Source of the DNA: Ailanthus altissimus
Lineage: Eukaryota; Streptophyta; Magnoliopsida; Sapindales; Simaroubaceae
Assembly: GCA_946807835.1 (NCBI GenBank)
Contig: OX327684.1
Location: 12,920,501-12,984,500 of the forward strand
Reading direction: 5' to 3'
Length of the DNA stretch: 64,000 nucleotides
Below, piece after piece: positions 48,534-59,821 of the stretch; the stretch's first letter is position 1, and each line of letters opens with the position of its first letter. Under the pieces are notes generated by a model. The model was given only the letters and a program-made list of their open reading frames with translations. It had not been told where the DNA came from and did no database searches. A program made the translations under genes and the position numbers.

Positions 48534-50345
48534 TGTTGGGTGTTGATTATTCTAGGGTGCTTGCATGTGGGATGTATTCATCATACAAAAATATACATAT
48601 CTCATACATATATGTGCACAGCGAAAGATTAAAATTAATATAATGAACACATGTAATACATATTTATCAAATGAAAAACGAGATTGAGAAATATAACCCA
48701 TGAAGCCTTTAGATTAATTTGCTTGAAGTCCACCATGAAATAAAATTTTGATCAATCCTAGCAATCAACAAGGGTGGGTTTGATTGTCTAAAATGGCAGT
48801 ATGTTAATTCAGCATTTAGTTTAACTCTTAAACTTGATTCAAAGTTAAACTCTTTAACTTAGTTAAATTTATTTTTCCTTTATTCAACTCTTGAATAAAA
48901 ATAAATTTAATTCATGTTTTAATGGCTAAATTAATTGAAAAAGATGATGAATAGAAATGATTTCAACTCTTGAAACATTTAAATTTTCGTTCTCCATTTC
49001 TCTCTTAATTTTCTGGCCAACCAAAAATAACTTAACCTTATTAGATTAACTTTTAATCTAATTAAATTAATTTATTTTATCTTATGTTCAACTCTTGAAC
49101 AATTAAAACAAATTTATTTTAGTTATTACAATTAGTAACCATTTATTTATTTGTTTTGTTGTTCTAATACTTAAAACACAAAACAAAGAATTTCAATTTC
49201 TCAACTTGAAATGGCTACCAAAATTACAAAATCTAAAAACCTAAAAATTATTGATTTTGAATTTCATTTCCCTTTATATACTAATGCATAAATTTCAAAC
49301 TAATTTGAATTTTATTTGCATTTAATTTAACTTAACCTAACCTTAGTTAACATTTAACCTTAGTTAAGTTAGTTTAACTTAACCCTTAAGTTAAATAAAT
49401 ATTTAAATATTCTAATCATAGTTAACTAATTTAACCATGGTTAGGTTAACCTTTACTTAACCATTAAGTAAAGTTAACTTAACTTAACCATATGGTTAAC
49501 CTTTAACCATAGTTAAGGTAAATCATTTATTTAATAATTAAATAAATAAATATTTATTTTAATTATTTAATAATTAAATAATCATAAAGTGAAATTACAT
49601 TTATATATTTACTAGGTTACCAAGTTAACCTAAAGTGGGTCCTACCATTTAACCATATACTTTAGTTAACTTAACCTTAGTAAATTGTTGAATTATACTG
49701 TATTAAACCATTCAATACGGTAAACTGCCCAAGTGCTCAAAGAGTACATTTCATATTGGGACTCTCTAGGTCTACACCCGATTTGTCAAATGAAACTATT
49801 CCATGAATCCGTAATCGATGCTCTACGCACACGTTACAAATATTACAAATCAGAGCATCAGACCATACAAGTTGAGGTCACAACGCATACGTATAATCTT
49901 TTCATCATTTATACCCTAGATGTGCTGAGATATAGATCAGCACCGTCAAATCCCCATTTGCTCATCCATTATCTTATCTCCAGATTCGTATCTTGATAAA
50001 CAATATACGTAAACACTTTTGCTATATTGTTTAACCCTATAGAAAACTCTTTTTTCAGGTTTTTGCTTGTGGCCACAAGACTTTATGAAATACAATCTCG
50101 GAGCATCAGATATACAACTTACCTACGTAAGCTGACGGATCCCGTATCTATGCACACCGGACTCCATGAGCATGGGACCATACCCAACGACACATAGCGG
50201 TTAGACCATGAAAGGTCTCGAACATATGTGGAGCCAAAGCATGGTGGATCACTCACAAGACCACCGTGGCGCTCAGGTCAAAGGACCACGAATACTACTC
50301 AACTCGAGAGGACCTTCATTTGACGGCTTCATAGGATATCTATTA
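48534..50345 (-). repeat. LTR fragment, reverse orientation (left arm of an inverted pair)
   Basis: It begins TGTTGGGTGTTGATTA after GTTAG. Its interior carries many GGTTAA/TTAACC words at 49330-49720, then the block shared by all LTRs of this group (49720-50340). No 5' end of the LTR was found. At about 50345 it meets the same type of LTR in forward orientation. Confidence 0.65.
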
Positions 50346-50577
50346 GTGTCCTCGCACCTTTGGGATATAATTGACAGAAGGACTATAAGTATATGTTATA
50401 ACCTCAACTTGTATGGTTTAATGCACTGATTTATAATCTTTGTGACATGTGCGTGGGGCATCGATTATGGACTCATAGAATAGTTTCATTTGATAAAACG
50501 GGTGTGGACCTTGAGAAACTCGCAATATGAAGTGTATTCATTGTGCACTGAGGCAGTGTACCAGATTGAATTATTTA
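50346..50577 (+). repeat. Right arm of the inverted LTR pair, first piece
   Basis: Forward-oriented LTR sequence that inversely matches about 49720-49920. It is interrupted at 50578 by copia-2 and continues at 59367 (TTTAATCTAGTAATT), completing the common LTR phrase TTGTTTAATCCAGCAAT. Confidence 0.65.
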
Positions 50578-53500
50578 TGTTAGGGTCGGTGCTTACATGC
50601 CATCCCTGAATGTACATATACTTGTGTATTTATACAAGTACATATTTCTATTAAATCGCTAATACCCATTTATATGGTATTATACATGTAACGTTACAGA
50701 CATTGTAGATCTGAATGAGTTCGGATCAGATCTAAAGAGTTTAGATAATGGCTCATAGTTAGCCACCCCGAGACATATAATTGATAAATGTTAGCACAGT
50801 TAAGTGTTAGCTGGTTATAATACTTAGCAGATCCAAAAGTTAGAGCCTTGTCTATAATGGCACATAGACCTGGGAATATACTAGTAATTGCATAGTTACA
50901 ATCGAGTGCCAGGAAATGCAAGTTGCGCAAGTGTGTTCTCGAATAATTGTCTCTAATCTATTTCTGCCGATGCGGGTTTATCGGTGGATACCATTTTATA
51001 TATAGATCAGCATATGTCGTACCTATTAGGTATAGATGGTCATTCCTAATCGACTGTGAGCTTGGAGCTCGTATTGACACATGGGTATCCAGTTAGGACT
51101 GGATATGAGACAGACTCACGAGGGCCTCCAATAGACATTCAATGTAAGCCATTAACGGAGGATCCTCTCGAGTTGAGTAGTATACGTGGTCCTTTGACTT
51201 GAGTGCCACAGTGGGCTTGTAAGTGATCCACCATACTTTGGTTCCACGCATGTCACAGACCTTTCATGGTGTAACTACTGGGTGTCGCTGGGTATGATCT
51301 GATGCTTATGGAGTCCGGTGCGTACAGATATGGGATCCGTCAGCTCTCATATGGAGTTTGATATCTAGATGCTTCGAGACTGTATCTCAAAAAATCTTGT
51401 GGCCACAAGCAATCATCCCAAGAAAGAGTTCTGCCAAGGTCGAACAATATGGAAAAGGCGTTTGAGCATATTATTCATTGAGATACAAGTCTGGAGATAG
51501 AACATGGATGAGCACAAGGGGATTTGACGGTGATAATCTATATCCCCGCACATCCAGAATATCATGACAGAAGGACTATACGTATGCGTTGTAACCTCAG
51601 CTTGTATGGTTCAACGCGCTAATTTGTGTATTCGTGACGTATGCATGGGGCATTGCTCACGGACTCATAGAATAGTTCCATTTGACGAATCGGGTGTAAG
51701 ACCTAGAAAGTCCAGCGATATAAAGTGTACTCATTGTGCACTGGGGCAGCATGCCTGATTAAATTGTTTAATCCAGCAATATTCAGCATTACTACGGGAA
51801 TGTGTGCGTATTTGTATTTAAGTGTTAAATACAACAATTTGTTAATAATTGTTATTTACTAATTGAATTAGGACACGTAGCGTACTGTGGACCCTCAGTT
51901 GAGTTTACCCTGTTGTGATATGGTGTGTGATGTGTATAGATACATATAATTTTACAAATTAAATACGCAACGGAAGTATTCATACATGTTATACACTATA
52001 TAACAAACTCAAGCATGTAATCACATGTATGATCATTCAAGCACATATATATCTCATATATATTTTCAGGCATGATATAAAATGAATTGTAAATAAATAA
52101 CCTATCCGGTTATGAAGGTAGCTTTACAATTCTTCAAGAGCTCCAATCTTCAATTTGTTGAGCTCACCTTGAAATGTTCCCTTGCACAATTCTAGTTCAT
52201 AACTAAATCCGGTGGGATTGTGAAGCTAGAATAGCAGCCTTGAATTTCCAATAAAGGATTATTTTAACACTTAAAACAATTTGTCCTTATGAATTATTAC
52301 TACCAAGAGATAAGAAGAATTAAGTGTTTCTTTGGTTCTTTACAACTCTTTGTTTTGAACCTTAGTAAGCCTTTGCATATTCTCTCAACACTTTGAGAAA
52401 TACACCTAGGAAATGCTCTCAATTCTCTCCTAGAACGAAAATTCTCTCTTCCTTCACACAAATTGAACTCTTTCAATTCTTAATTAAGTGCAAAGAATAA
52501 CTATGTCTCTTAGTGCTCCACCATCATTTATTCATGTTTTCCATTACAAACATTAATTAATCATATTTTTCACTCAACAAATTGATTCATCTATATGAAT
52601 CAATTGTTAATGCACAAATGGTTATTAATCAATGTTGAGTGGTCACACCACTTCACAAATGCACCATTTAACAAATTCTAAGTGGCCAATATTGCTTATT
52701 ATTAATAACAAGTGCTTACTCCATTACTAAATGGTGTTTGCCACTTATTCCAATTAATAATAATAATTTGATTAATATAAAATATTAATAATTTAAAACT
52801 ATTTTGAATATTTACATTTACCTTATATGTATTTACCAAGAAGGTAAATAGGTAAATACATTGTAAATTATTTATGGAGCAAGATTGAGCCACTTGTCAA
52901 TTTCTTATTGGTTAACAACTCTTGTAAACCAATAATGTATTTTACATTCAATTATTAACAAGTGAGTAATAAAAGGAACCTTGAAACATTTGTCACTTTG
53001 CTGGAAATTGTTGGATTAATTGTTCAATCCAATTCGCTGCCCCAGTGCACAACAATTACACTTCATATTGTGAGACTCTCTAGGTCCATGCCCGATTTGT
53101 CATATGAAACTATTTCACACGTCCGTGAACAATGTCCCACACACATGTTACGGATATTACAAAACGGTGCATTAAACCATACAAGTTGAGGTTATAACAT
53201 ATTCGTATAATCTTTCCATCATAAATATCATAGAAGAGCAGAGATATAGATCAACACCGTCAAGTCTCCATGTGCTCAACCATAAACTTATATCTAGATT
53301 TGTATTTCAATAAATAATATCCGTAAACACTTTTACGATAGTATTTTCTCGAGAATAAAATTAATTCTCGGATATATCTGCTTATGGCCATAAGACTTTC
53401 TAAAATACAACCTTGGAGTTTCAGGATATTTTACTCACCCAATTGAGATGATGGATCCTATATCTGTACACACCGGACTCCATGAGTATCGGACCATACC

Positions 53501-54899
53501 CAGCGACACCCAGCGGTCAGACCATGAAAGGTATCTGACATATGTGGAACCAAAGTATGATGGATCACTCACAAGTCCACCGTGGCACTCAGGTTTAAGG
53601 ACCACAAATACTACTCAACTCGAAAGATCCTCCATTGACGACTTTATAGTATGTCTATTGGAGATCTTTGTGAGTCTGTTCAATATTCAGTCCTTACTGA
53701 ATGCTTGTACGAGTTTCCACTAAACTCATGGTCTGCTAAGACTAACCATCTGGACTATCCAGATATAGACATATACTGATCTATATATATTAAGGTCTTC
53801 ACTAACAGATCCGCATTAGTGAAGATAGATCAGGAACATTAAATTTAAGAACATATTTGCATTACAACATTTCCTAGCACCATTTGTAACTCATTGCAAC
53901 TATGTCATTCCTGATATATTCTTAGGTCTTTGTCCCATTTCAGATAAGGCTCTAACTCTTTAGATTTTACTAACTCTTATTTCTGATCTAAACCCTTTTA
54001 GATCAGATCTGAACTCTTTCAGATCATACAATGTCTAAAACGTTACAAGCATCTTACCATATTTGTATACAAAATAATTAGTGATATATTGAAATCATAA
54101 TTGTATAAACATAAAGCAAATATTTATACACAAAGGGGATGACACGTAAGCACAAATCCTAACATACCCAAGTGTGGGATTTAGTGGGACCTACTAGTGG
54201 GTAAACTTGGTAACTATTTATGAGGGGTAAAATCGTTATTTCTCAGTTTGATTATTTAATAGTTAAATAATCAAATATCTTTCTTTTTATATATATATAT
54301 ATTTATATATTATATTATTATTTATATTATATAATATTTTATATTATATTATATATTATTATTATATTATATTATATTATATATATATATATATAAAGAA
54401 AGAAAGAAAGAGAAGCAATTGAAGATTTGGCCAAACGGCCGAGAGGAAGAAAGAAATAGAGGAGAGGAAGAAGAGAAAGAAGAAGAGAAAAAGAAAATGA
54501 AAAACAAAAGGGAGGATCCCTACGCTTCCAATTGGAGCAATTGTGAATTGCGTCAAATCTCCATTTCTTATCCTTTTGGAGAAAATGATAAAATTATTCC
54601 CAGCCATTTTGAGGATTAAAAGTTAATCCCGGGCTGAATATCAGGCTACTGTTCTAGCTCACCAAGCCCACCGAGTTGGTGATTAGAATTGCATACGTGT
54701 TGATATCCATGCAGGCTCTAGAAAAATACATGTATAACGTTACATGTTATAGTGCGTTATCTAATCCAATATATATATTAATGTGATTAATATATTGTAT
54801 TTATTGTGTTTATTACAAAATTTACACGTTTCCTCTGCGTTAAGTAATAGACACAATTGCACATGCATACACCCATGTGCCTAAGATCATTCGCCGACA
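50578..54899 (+). repeat. 5' LTR of copia-2, split by a solo LTR
   Basis: The LTR occupies 50578-51910 and 54165-54899, about 2.06 kb without the insert. TATA-rich runs lie near 54285-54400. The phrase TTTACCC/AAGTGTGG is split exactly at the nested insertion. Confidence 0.85.
51911..54164 (-). mobile_element. Solo LTR nested in the copia-2 5' LTR, reverse orientation
   Basis: On the plus strand it runs TGTTGTGATATGG to GCACAAATCCTAACA, 2,254 bp. The TSD TACCC is perfect at 51906-51910 and 54165-54169. It is closest in its ends to the solo LTRs at 29060 and 32524. Confidence 0.92.
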
Positions 54900-54904
54900 A
54901 CAAA

Positions 54905-54925
54905 GTGGTAGTAGAGCCATTTTGG
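54905..54925 (+). other. Diverged copia-2 primer-binding site
   Basis: TGGTAGTAGAGCC just after the 5' LTR differs from TGGTATCAGAGCC at two positions. Confidence 0.7.
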
Positions 54926-54989
54926 GCCTATTTGGGTGTAGTTTGAGCGAATGGTTGCAAAAGACTCGGTGAAAATGGCGCATTTCAAG

Positions 54990-55960
54990 TGTTGAAATGG
55001 GTATACCAAATGGGAGTTTACCAGGCGCTGCCATACCAAGAGCCTAGCACCGCAACGCTGGGATTTGTCGGCCCAGAGCTGGAGGCCTGGCGCCTGGGCA
55101 CTGGGAGTTCTTTTTCCCAGTGCTGAGGCGCTAGCGAGCCTGAGCTAGGATGTAAATTTTGGAATTTGCGCCCTAGCGGTAAAATGTCACCGCCCCAGCG
55201 CTAGAGGCTTGACCTTGTAGCGCTGATGCGGTGAGACGTGAGCGCCGCAACGCTGAAGAGCGTTGCAGCGATGTGTGATGGCGCTAGGATTTGTCGGCCC
55301 ACCGCTCCAGCAATCATAACTCCGCGTGGCAGCGGGGCATTGTTTATTTGAATAGTAGCTTATAAACAGTGAAATAACTGTTCACTGCTACAGTATTTGT
55401 GAAACAATGTTTCAAGAATAATTTTGCGTGTAGATTTATGAGATGTAGTGATAAAGGTTATTAGTCTACATTATAAATCAGGGTTTATGAGTTGCAGTGA
55501 TAAAAAGTTATCAGTCTACATTATAAACTAAAATTAATTTTCTGTGCTGGTAATCACAATGAGAGCCCTACTGGTGGGGGTTAGTTGTGTTTGCATAGAG
55601 AAATTAATTAATTGAGAATCACCCTTCTTAGGAGTATGGAGACCATATAAACAAAAATCTCTCTTAATCAGATTGAAGATTATTGCATTATGAAATTATA
55701 TTTTATTTTGATCCGTCTTGTTAATACGGTGTTAAACGAGTCACGTTGGCTTTATCCCAATATTGCTACAGCGTGAGGGTAGTATCGGTAGCATATATTT
55801 GATCATTGACAAGTTAATCTGGAATACACTTATCCAATATTGTTACAGCGTCAGGATAAGGTGTATTTAGGATCAAGGGGTAAGAGTTGCATAAGATGCA
55901 ATTGACAAGTGTTGTCTACCTATTGGGTTTACAAAGGCCAATATAGCAACAGCGTGAGGC
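54990..55960 (+). repeat. Copia-2 leader repeats
   Basis: It contains GCGC-rich degenerate repeats (54990-55360), the two-unit tandem repeat around TATAAATCAGGG (55435-55545), and AATATTGCTACAGCGTGAGG-like motifs at 55756-55778, 55833-55855 and 55938-55959. All have counterparts in the copia-1 leader in the same order. Confidence 0.78.
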
Positions 55961-56149
55961 CCGAGTAGATTTCAATGGGATCTATTTCCCGCTGTATAGT
56001 CTAAAAAGTTTAAACTATCGTCTTCCCGTTCAAGAGATTATCGGGATTATGTAAAGCAGTGGGAGGGCGTTTTAAATCAAAAAATGAATACTTTGTATAC
56101 CCGTGATTTAAAAATTCCATTTGCGATTTAATAAATATTCGGCTTACAT

Positions 56150-58945
56150 CTCTCGTAAGTTTGGCCTGTCCAAAATAATGGCCATTACGAACTAATTAGT
56201 GTGCATAGTTGATGCAGTTCAACTTTAGAGTACTAGAAATTACTCTGACTGATGGATGAATTACAAAATTTTTTTGGATTCAAAACTTTTGGATTTACTG
56301 TTGATCAGAGTTTTCCATAAGGTAATTCTGATAACACTCCTCAAGAGGATTGAATAGAGGGAGTGTGACCCTTTCTATTTTGGGTGCTTCATTTTCTACT
56401 CCAAGTATATCTGGTGAGACCAGATGAGTAAGGGAGAAGATGATGAGGCAGATACCTAATATTAATCCTCAGAGGCAACATTTATCCAAAGATCAACAAG
56501 TGAGTGTGTAGATAGAAAGTGTTTCCAATACAGTTAGGTTGGGTATTGAAAATTCCTCTACCCTAAAAATCTTATAATTGTTAGGAAGACTTCCACAAGT
56601 TTTGTGTATGACACATATAGACATTTCTAGGGCATATGATGCCAATTCAAGCTGGGTATGAGATACTACATGTCCCTCTCATATGTGCAATATGTTGCAG
56701 GGATTGAGAGAGACTAGTATGCAACAGCTTGTAGAAGTAATGTTAAGAGTAAGAAATTGTGATTTCTTGCAGATCCAAGTTATTGAGCAGCTTAACTTAC
56801 TTCTTGTATGTAATACAATAGTTGTACTGCATAATAAATATAATATTTTATTAGCTGAATGTCAGTTAATTAATCGACATTATATACAAAATTAGAAATG
56901 TCTATAGATCAGAATCCTTAAATGATACGGAGCTGTGGTATGAGTTTAGGTCATATAGGCATAAAATGCTTATCCGTCTAGTTAAGGATGGTTGGATTCC
57001 TAATCTGACCATACAGACTTAACCAGTTTATGAATAATGTATTCACGGAGATGACCAAATATACCAGAATGTACGTCACATTCATTCGATTAGATTGAGG
57101 TAATGAGTACATTAACAGCAAGTTTTCTGTTTGTTTAAGGAAGAATGAGATTCTCACTCATTATAGTCCTCTGGGTTGTCCATAACATAATGATATTTTG
57201 GTAAAGAGAAATCAGATTTTATTAGATATTGTCTTATTGATAATGAGTGTTACTGATCTATATCTGTGAAAATATGCTCCAAACATAACTGTTTATTAAG
57301 TAGAGTTCCATCAGAAGCTATTCCTTCTATTTCGTATGAGATACAGAAATGAAGGAAGCCGCATCTTAAATTAGTTAAGACTTGGGGTTGTCCTGCTTAC
57401 GTAAGAGTTATGCAACAGGGTATATTATTTTGTAAGAGTTATTCAGCAAGATAAATCAACACCCAAGAGGCAAAACAAGAATAGGTTCATTGTGTATCCT
57501 ATGTATTCGATAGGATACTAGTTCTATGATTTAGATAAGCGAAGTATGTTTGTTTCTCATTTTACCACTATCCTTGAAGAAGAATTTCTCATGAATCGTG
57601 GGAATTATAGAAAGATTGAGCTTGGTAAAGTCAATCTAGAAATCAATGGACCAAGGATGGGAACTCAAGCTCAATTAAGTAGTGACCCTTTAGCATACCC
57701 TCCAAGTGGGCTGGAAAAAATGTCTAGGTCACCTTTTAGGTATGGTTGATACTTGTTGGTGAACTTGGAGCTTTCTTGGCAGAAGAAAATCATCCTTGAC
57801 CCATAGGGAGTAGATGTTAGACATCAATTCGGGTAGCGGCAAGAAGCCATGGAAACAAAATTGACTATATGCATCAAAATCAAGTCTGGGACTTGGTTAA
57901 GCTACTTGTGAGAAATGTTCTCATTGGTCGTAAAAAGTTTACAAAGTGGTAATGGTAGCCAGGTAGAAGGTAGAGACCCTCTAGGCTCTATATTGGTTCT
58001 AGAAAGGCAATCTTCAGTAATTAGGATCAATTAAGAGGAAACTTTTGAACCAATATTGATGTTAAAGTCAATTAGAATTTTATTGGCTCTTGCAGCATAT
58101 TATGACTTTGAAGTTTGGCAGGTAGATGTAAGGAAGGTGTTCCGGAATGAATACCTCGAGTAAGAGATATTTATGGAATAGCCTGAAGGTTTTACGTCCA
58201 GACAGACTTTTAAGCTAGTGTGCATGAAAGGTCAGTGGAAGCACGATGGTCTTCTTGATGCTCTTTGTTAATGATATACTGGTCATTACGAATGATGTCA
58301 GTATGTTATGATCGGTTAGAAGTAACTCGTAAGAATTTCTCCATAAAGGATTTAGGAGAGGCTTCTTTTATACTACGTATAAAACTTTATAAAGATAGAG
58401 CTAGGAAGCTGATAGGACTCTCCCAAATTATTTCACGTCAATAGCGTCTAAAAAGGTACGGTTCATTAACTATGAGATAGTTAACGTATCTTTTAGACTT
58501 GGTGTTCATTTTTTGAGGAGAGTGTCTCTTTAGATGGAAGATGAGAGAGTTAGAATGTCTAACATACCAGATACATCAGCTGTGTTTGAGACCTGAGATC
58601 AGTTTGGCTGTAAAAGTTACAAGCCGAGTCCAATCTGATTCGGGTGACCACTATTTAATGGTAGTCAAACATATCCTGAGTTACCTTGGAGGTACAAAGG
58701 ATGAGTTTCTCAAAGTGGAGAAAGCAACATACAAATTAGAAGATGCACGGAGTCAAACTTTTAGTTTGACTTAGATGATAGAAAGTCTACATCTGAGAAT
58801 GTGCTCATTCTCATTAGTACTAAGTGAGTTGGAATAGCACCAAACTAGGATTCACTACTAATTCAAATTGGCGGAGCGAAAGCGGCAGTGAGGATTCGTA
58901 GGTTTATCGCTGGCCTTGGAAGATTTCCAAGACAGATGGATCTTA
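56150..58945 (+). pseudogene. Copia-2 gag-pol (degenerate)
   Basis: It is collinear with copia-1. The zinc-knuckle remnant is near 56520, integrase near 57080-57290 (damaged DQG-EY), and reverse transcriptase near 58085-58300. The RT active-site box reads FVND instead of YVDD at about 58264-58275. About 120 bp present in copia-1 (19472-19592) is missing at about 58222. It lacks the solo LTR found in copia-1, so it gives the empty site. Confidence 0.8.
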
Positions 58946-58949
58946 TCAC

Positions 58950-59366
58950 ATAAAAAAAAGGGGGAGGGAAAATGAAATTGTTTCATTTTCCCTACGCTTC
59001 CAATTGGAGCAATTGTGAATTGCTTCAAATCTCCATTTCTTATCCTTTTAGAGAAAAGGATAAAATTATTCCCGACTATTTTGAGGATTAAAATTTAATC
59101 TCATACTGCATATCAGGCTGCTATTCTAGCTTACCAAGCCCACCGAGTTGGTGACTAGAACTGCACACGTGTTGGTCTCCATGCGAACTCCAAGAAAATA
59201 CGTGTATAACGTTACACGTTATGGTGAGTTCTTTAATCCAATATATATTAATGTGATTAATATATTATATTTATTGTGTTTATTGCAAAATTTATACGTT
59301 TTCGCTGCATTGGGCAATAGACACAATTGCACATGCATACACCTACGTGCCTTAGATCCGCCAACA
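58950..59366 (+). repeat. Truncated 3' LTR of copia-2
   Basis: Only about 415 bp of the distal LTR remains, matching 54495-54899. It is joined to pol through an A-run (CACATAAAAAAAAGGGGG) at about 58947-58965. Confidence 0.8.
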
Positions 59367-59820
59367 GTTTAATCTAGTAATTTCTAACAAAATCAAATAT
59401 TTGTTTCATGAATCCTTTGGACACGCGCGTATCAATACTTAAGTGTTAAATACATTAATAAGTTAACAATTATTATTAACCAATAATTAATGCCATGTGT
59501 TGCATAATGAGCCTTTAGTTAAGTATACTCAAGTATGTGGTAAGGTAGGACCCACTAGAGGATTTATATGGTAACCATATAAAGGTTAAAGAGTAATTTC
59601 ACATATTTAATTATTAAATAATCAATGTATTTATTTATTTAAAAGTTAAATAAATATTTAACCTAAGTATGGTTAAGAGTTAACCATATGGTTAGGTTAA
59701 AAGAATAATTTTATAATTAAATATTATTTAACTTAACCTAGGTTAATTGTTAACTAGATTAGGTTAATTAATTATTTAATTGTTTAATTATAGAAAAGTA
59801 AGTTAACCTAAAAAGTTATA
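59367..59820 (+). repeat. Right arm of the inverted LTR pair, second piece
   Basis: It continues 50346-50577 after the copia-2 insertion. It contains the GGTTAA/TTAACC-rich tract (59640-59815) that mirrors 49330-49720. It stops without an LTR end where the minisatellite starts. Confidence 0.6.
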
Positions 59821-59821
59821 G

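Larger units (their letters stand above)
50578..59366 (+). mobile_element. Ty1-copia element copia-2, internally deleted
   Basis: The 5' LTR starts TGTTAGGGTCGGTGC at 50578 and ends near 54899. A diverged primer site follows, then a leader, gag-pol remnants and a 3' LTR tail ending CCGCCAACA at 59366. The flanks ATTTA (50573-50577) and GTTTA (59367-59371) are a TSD with one change. A deletion near 58945 fuses the pol end to the distal part of the 3' LTR. Pol aligns with copia-1 throughout. Confidence 0.85.

Noticed and set aside
49330..49720. Interstitial telomere repeat
   Set aside because: The words are TTAACC/TTAAGT in mixed order, not tandem TTTAGGG or CCCTAAA.
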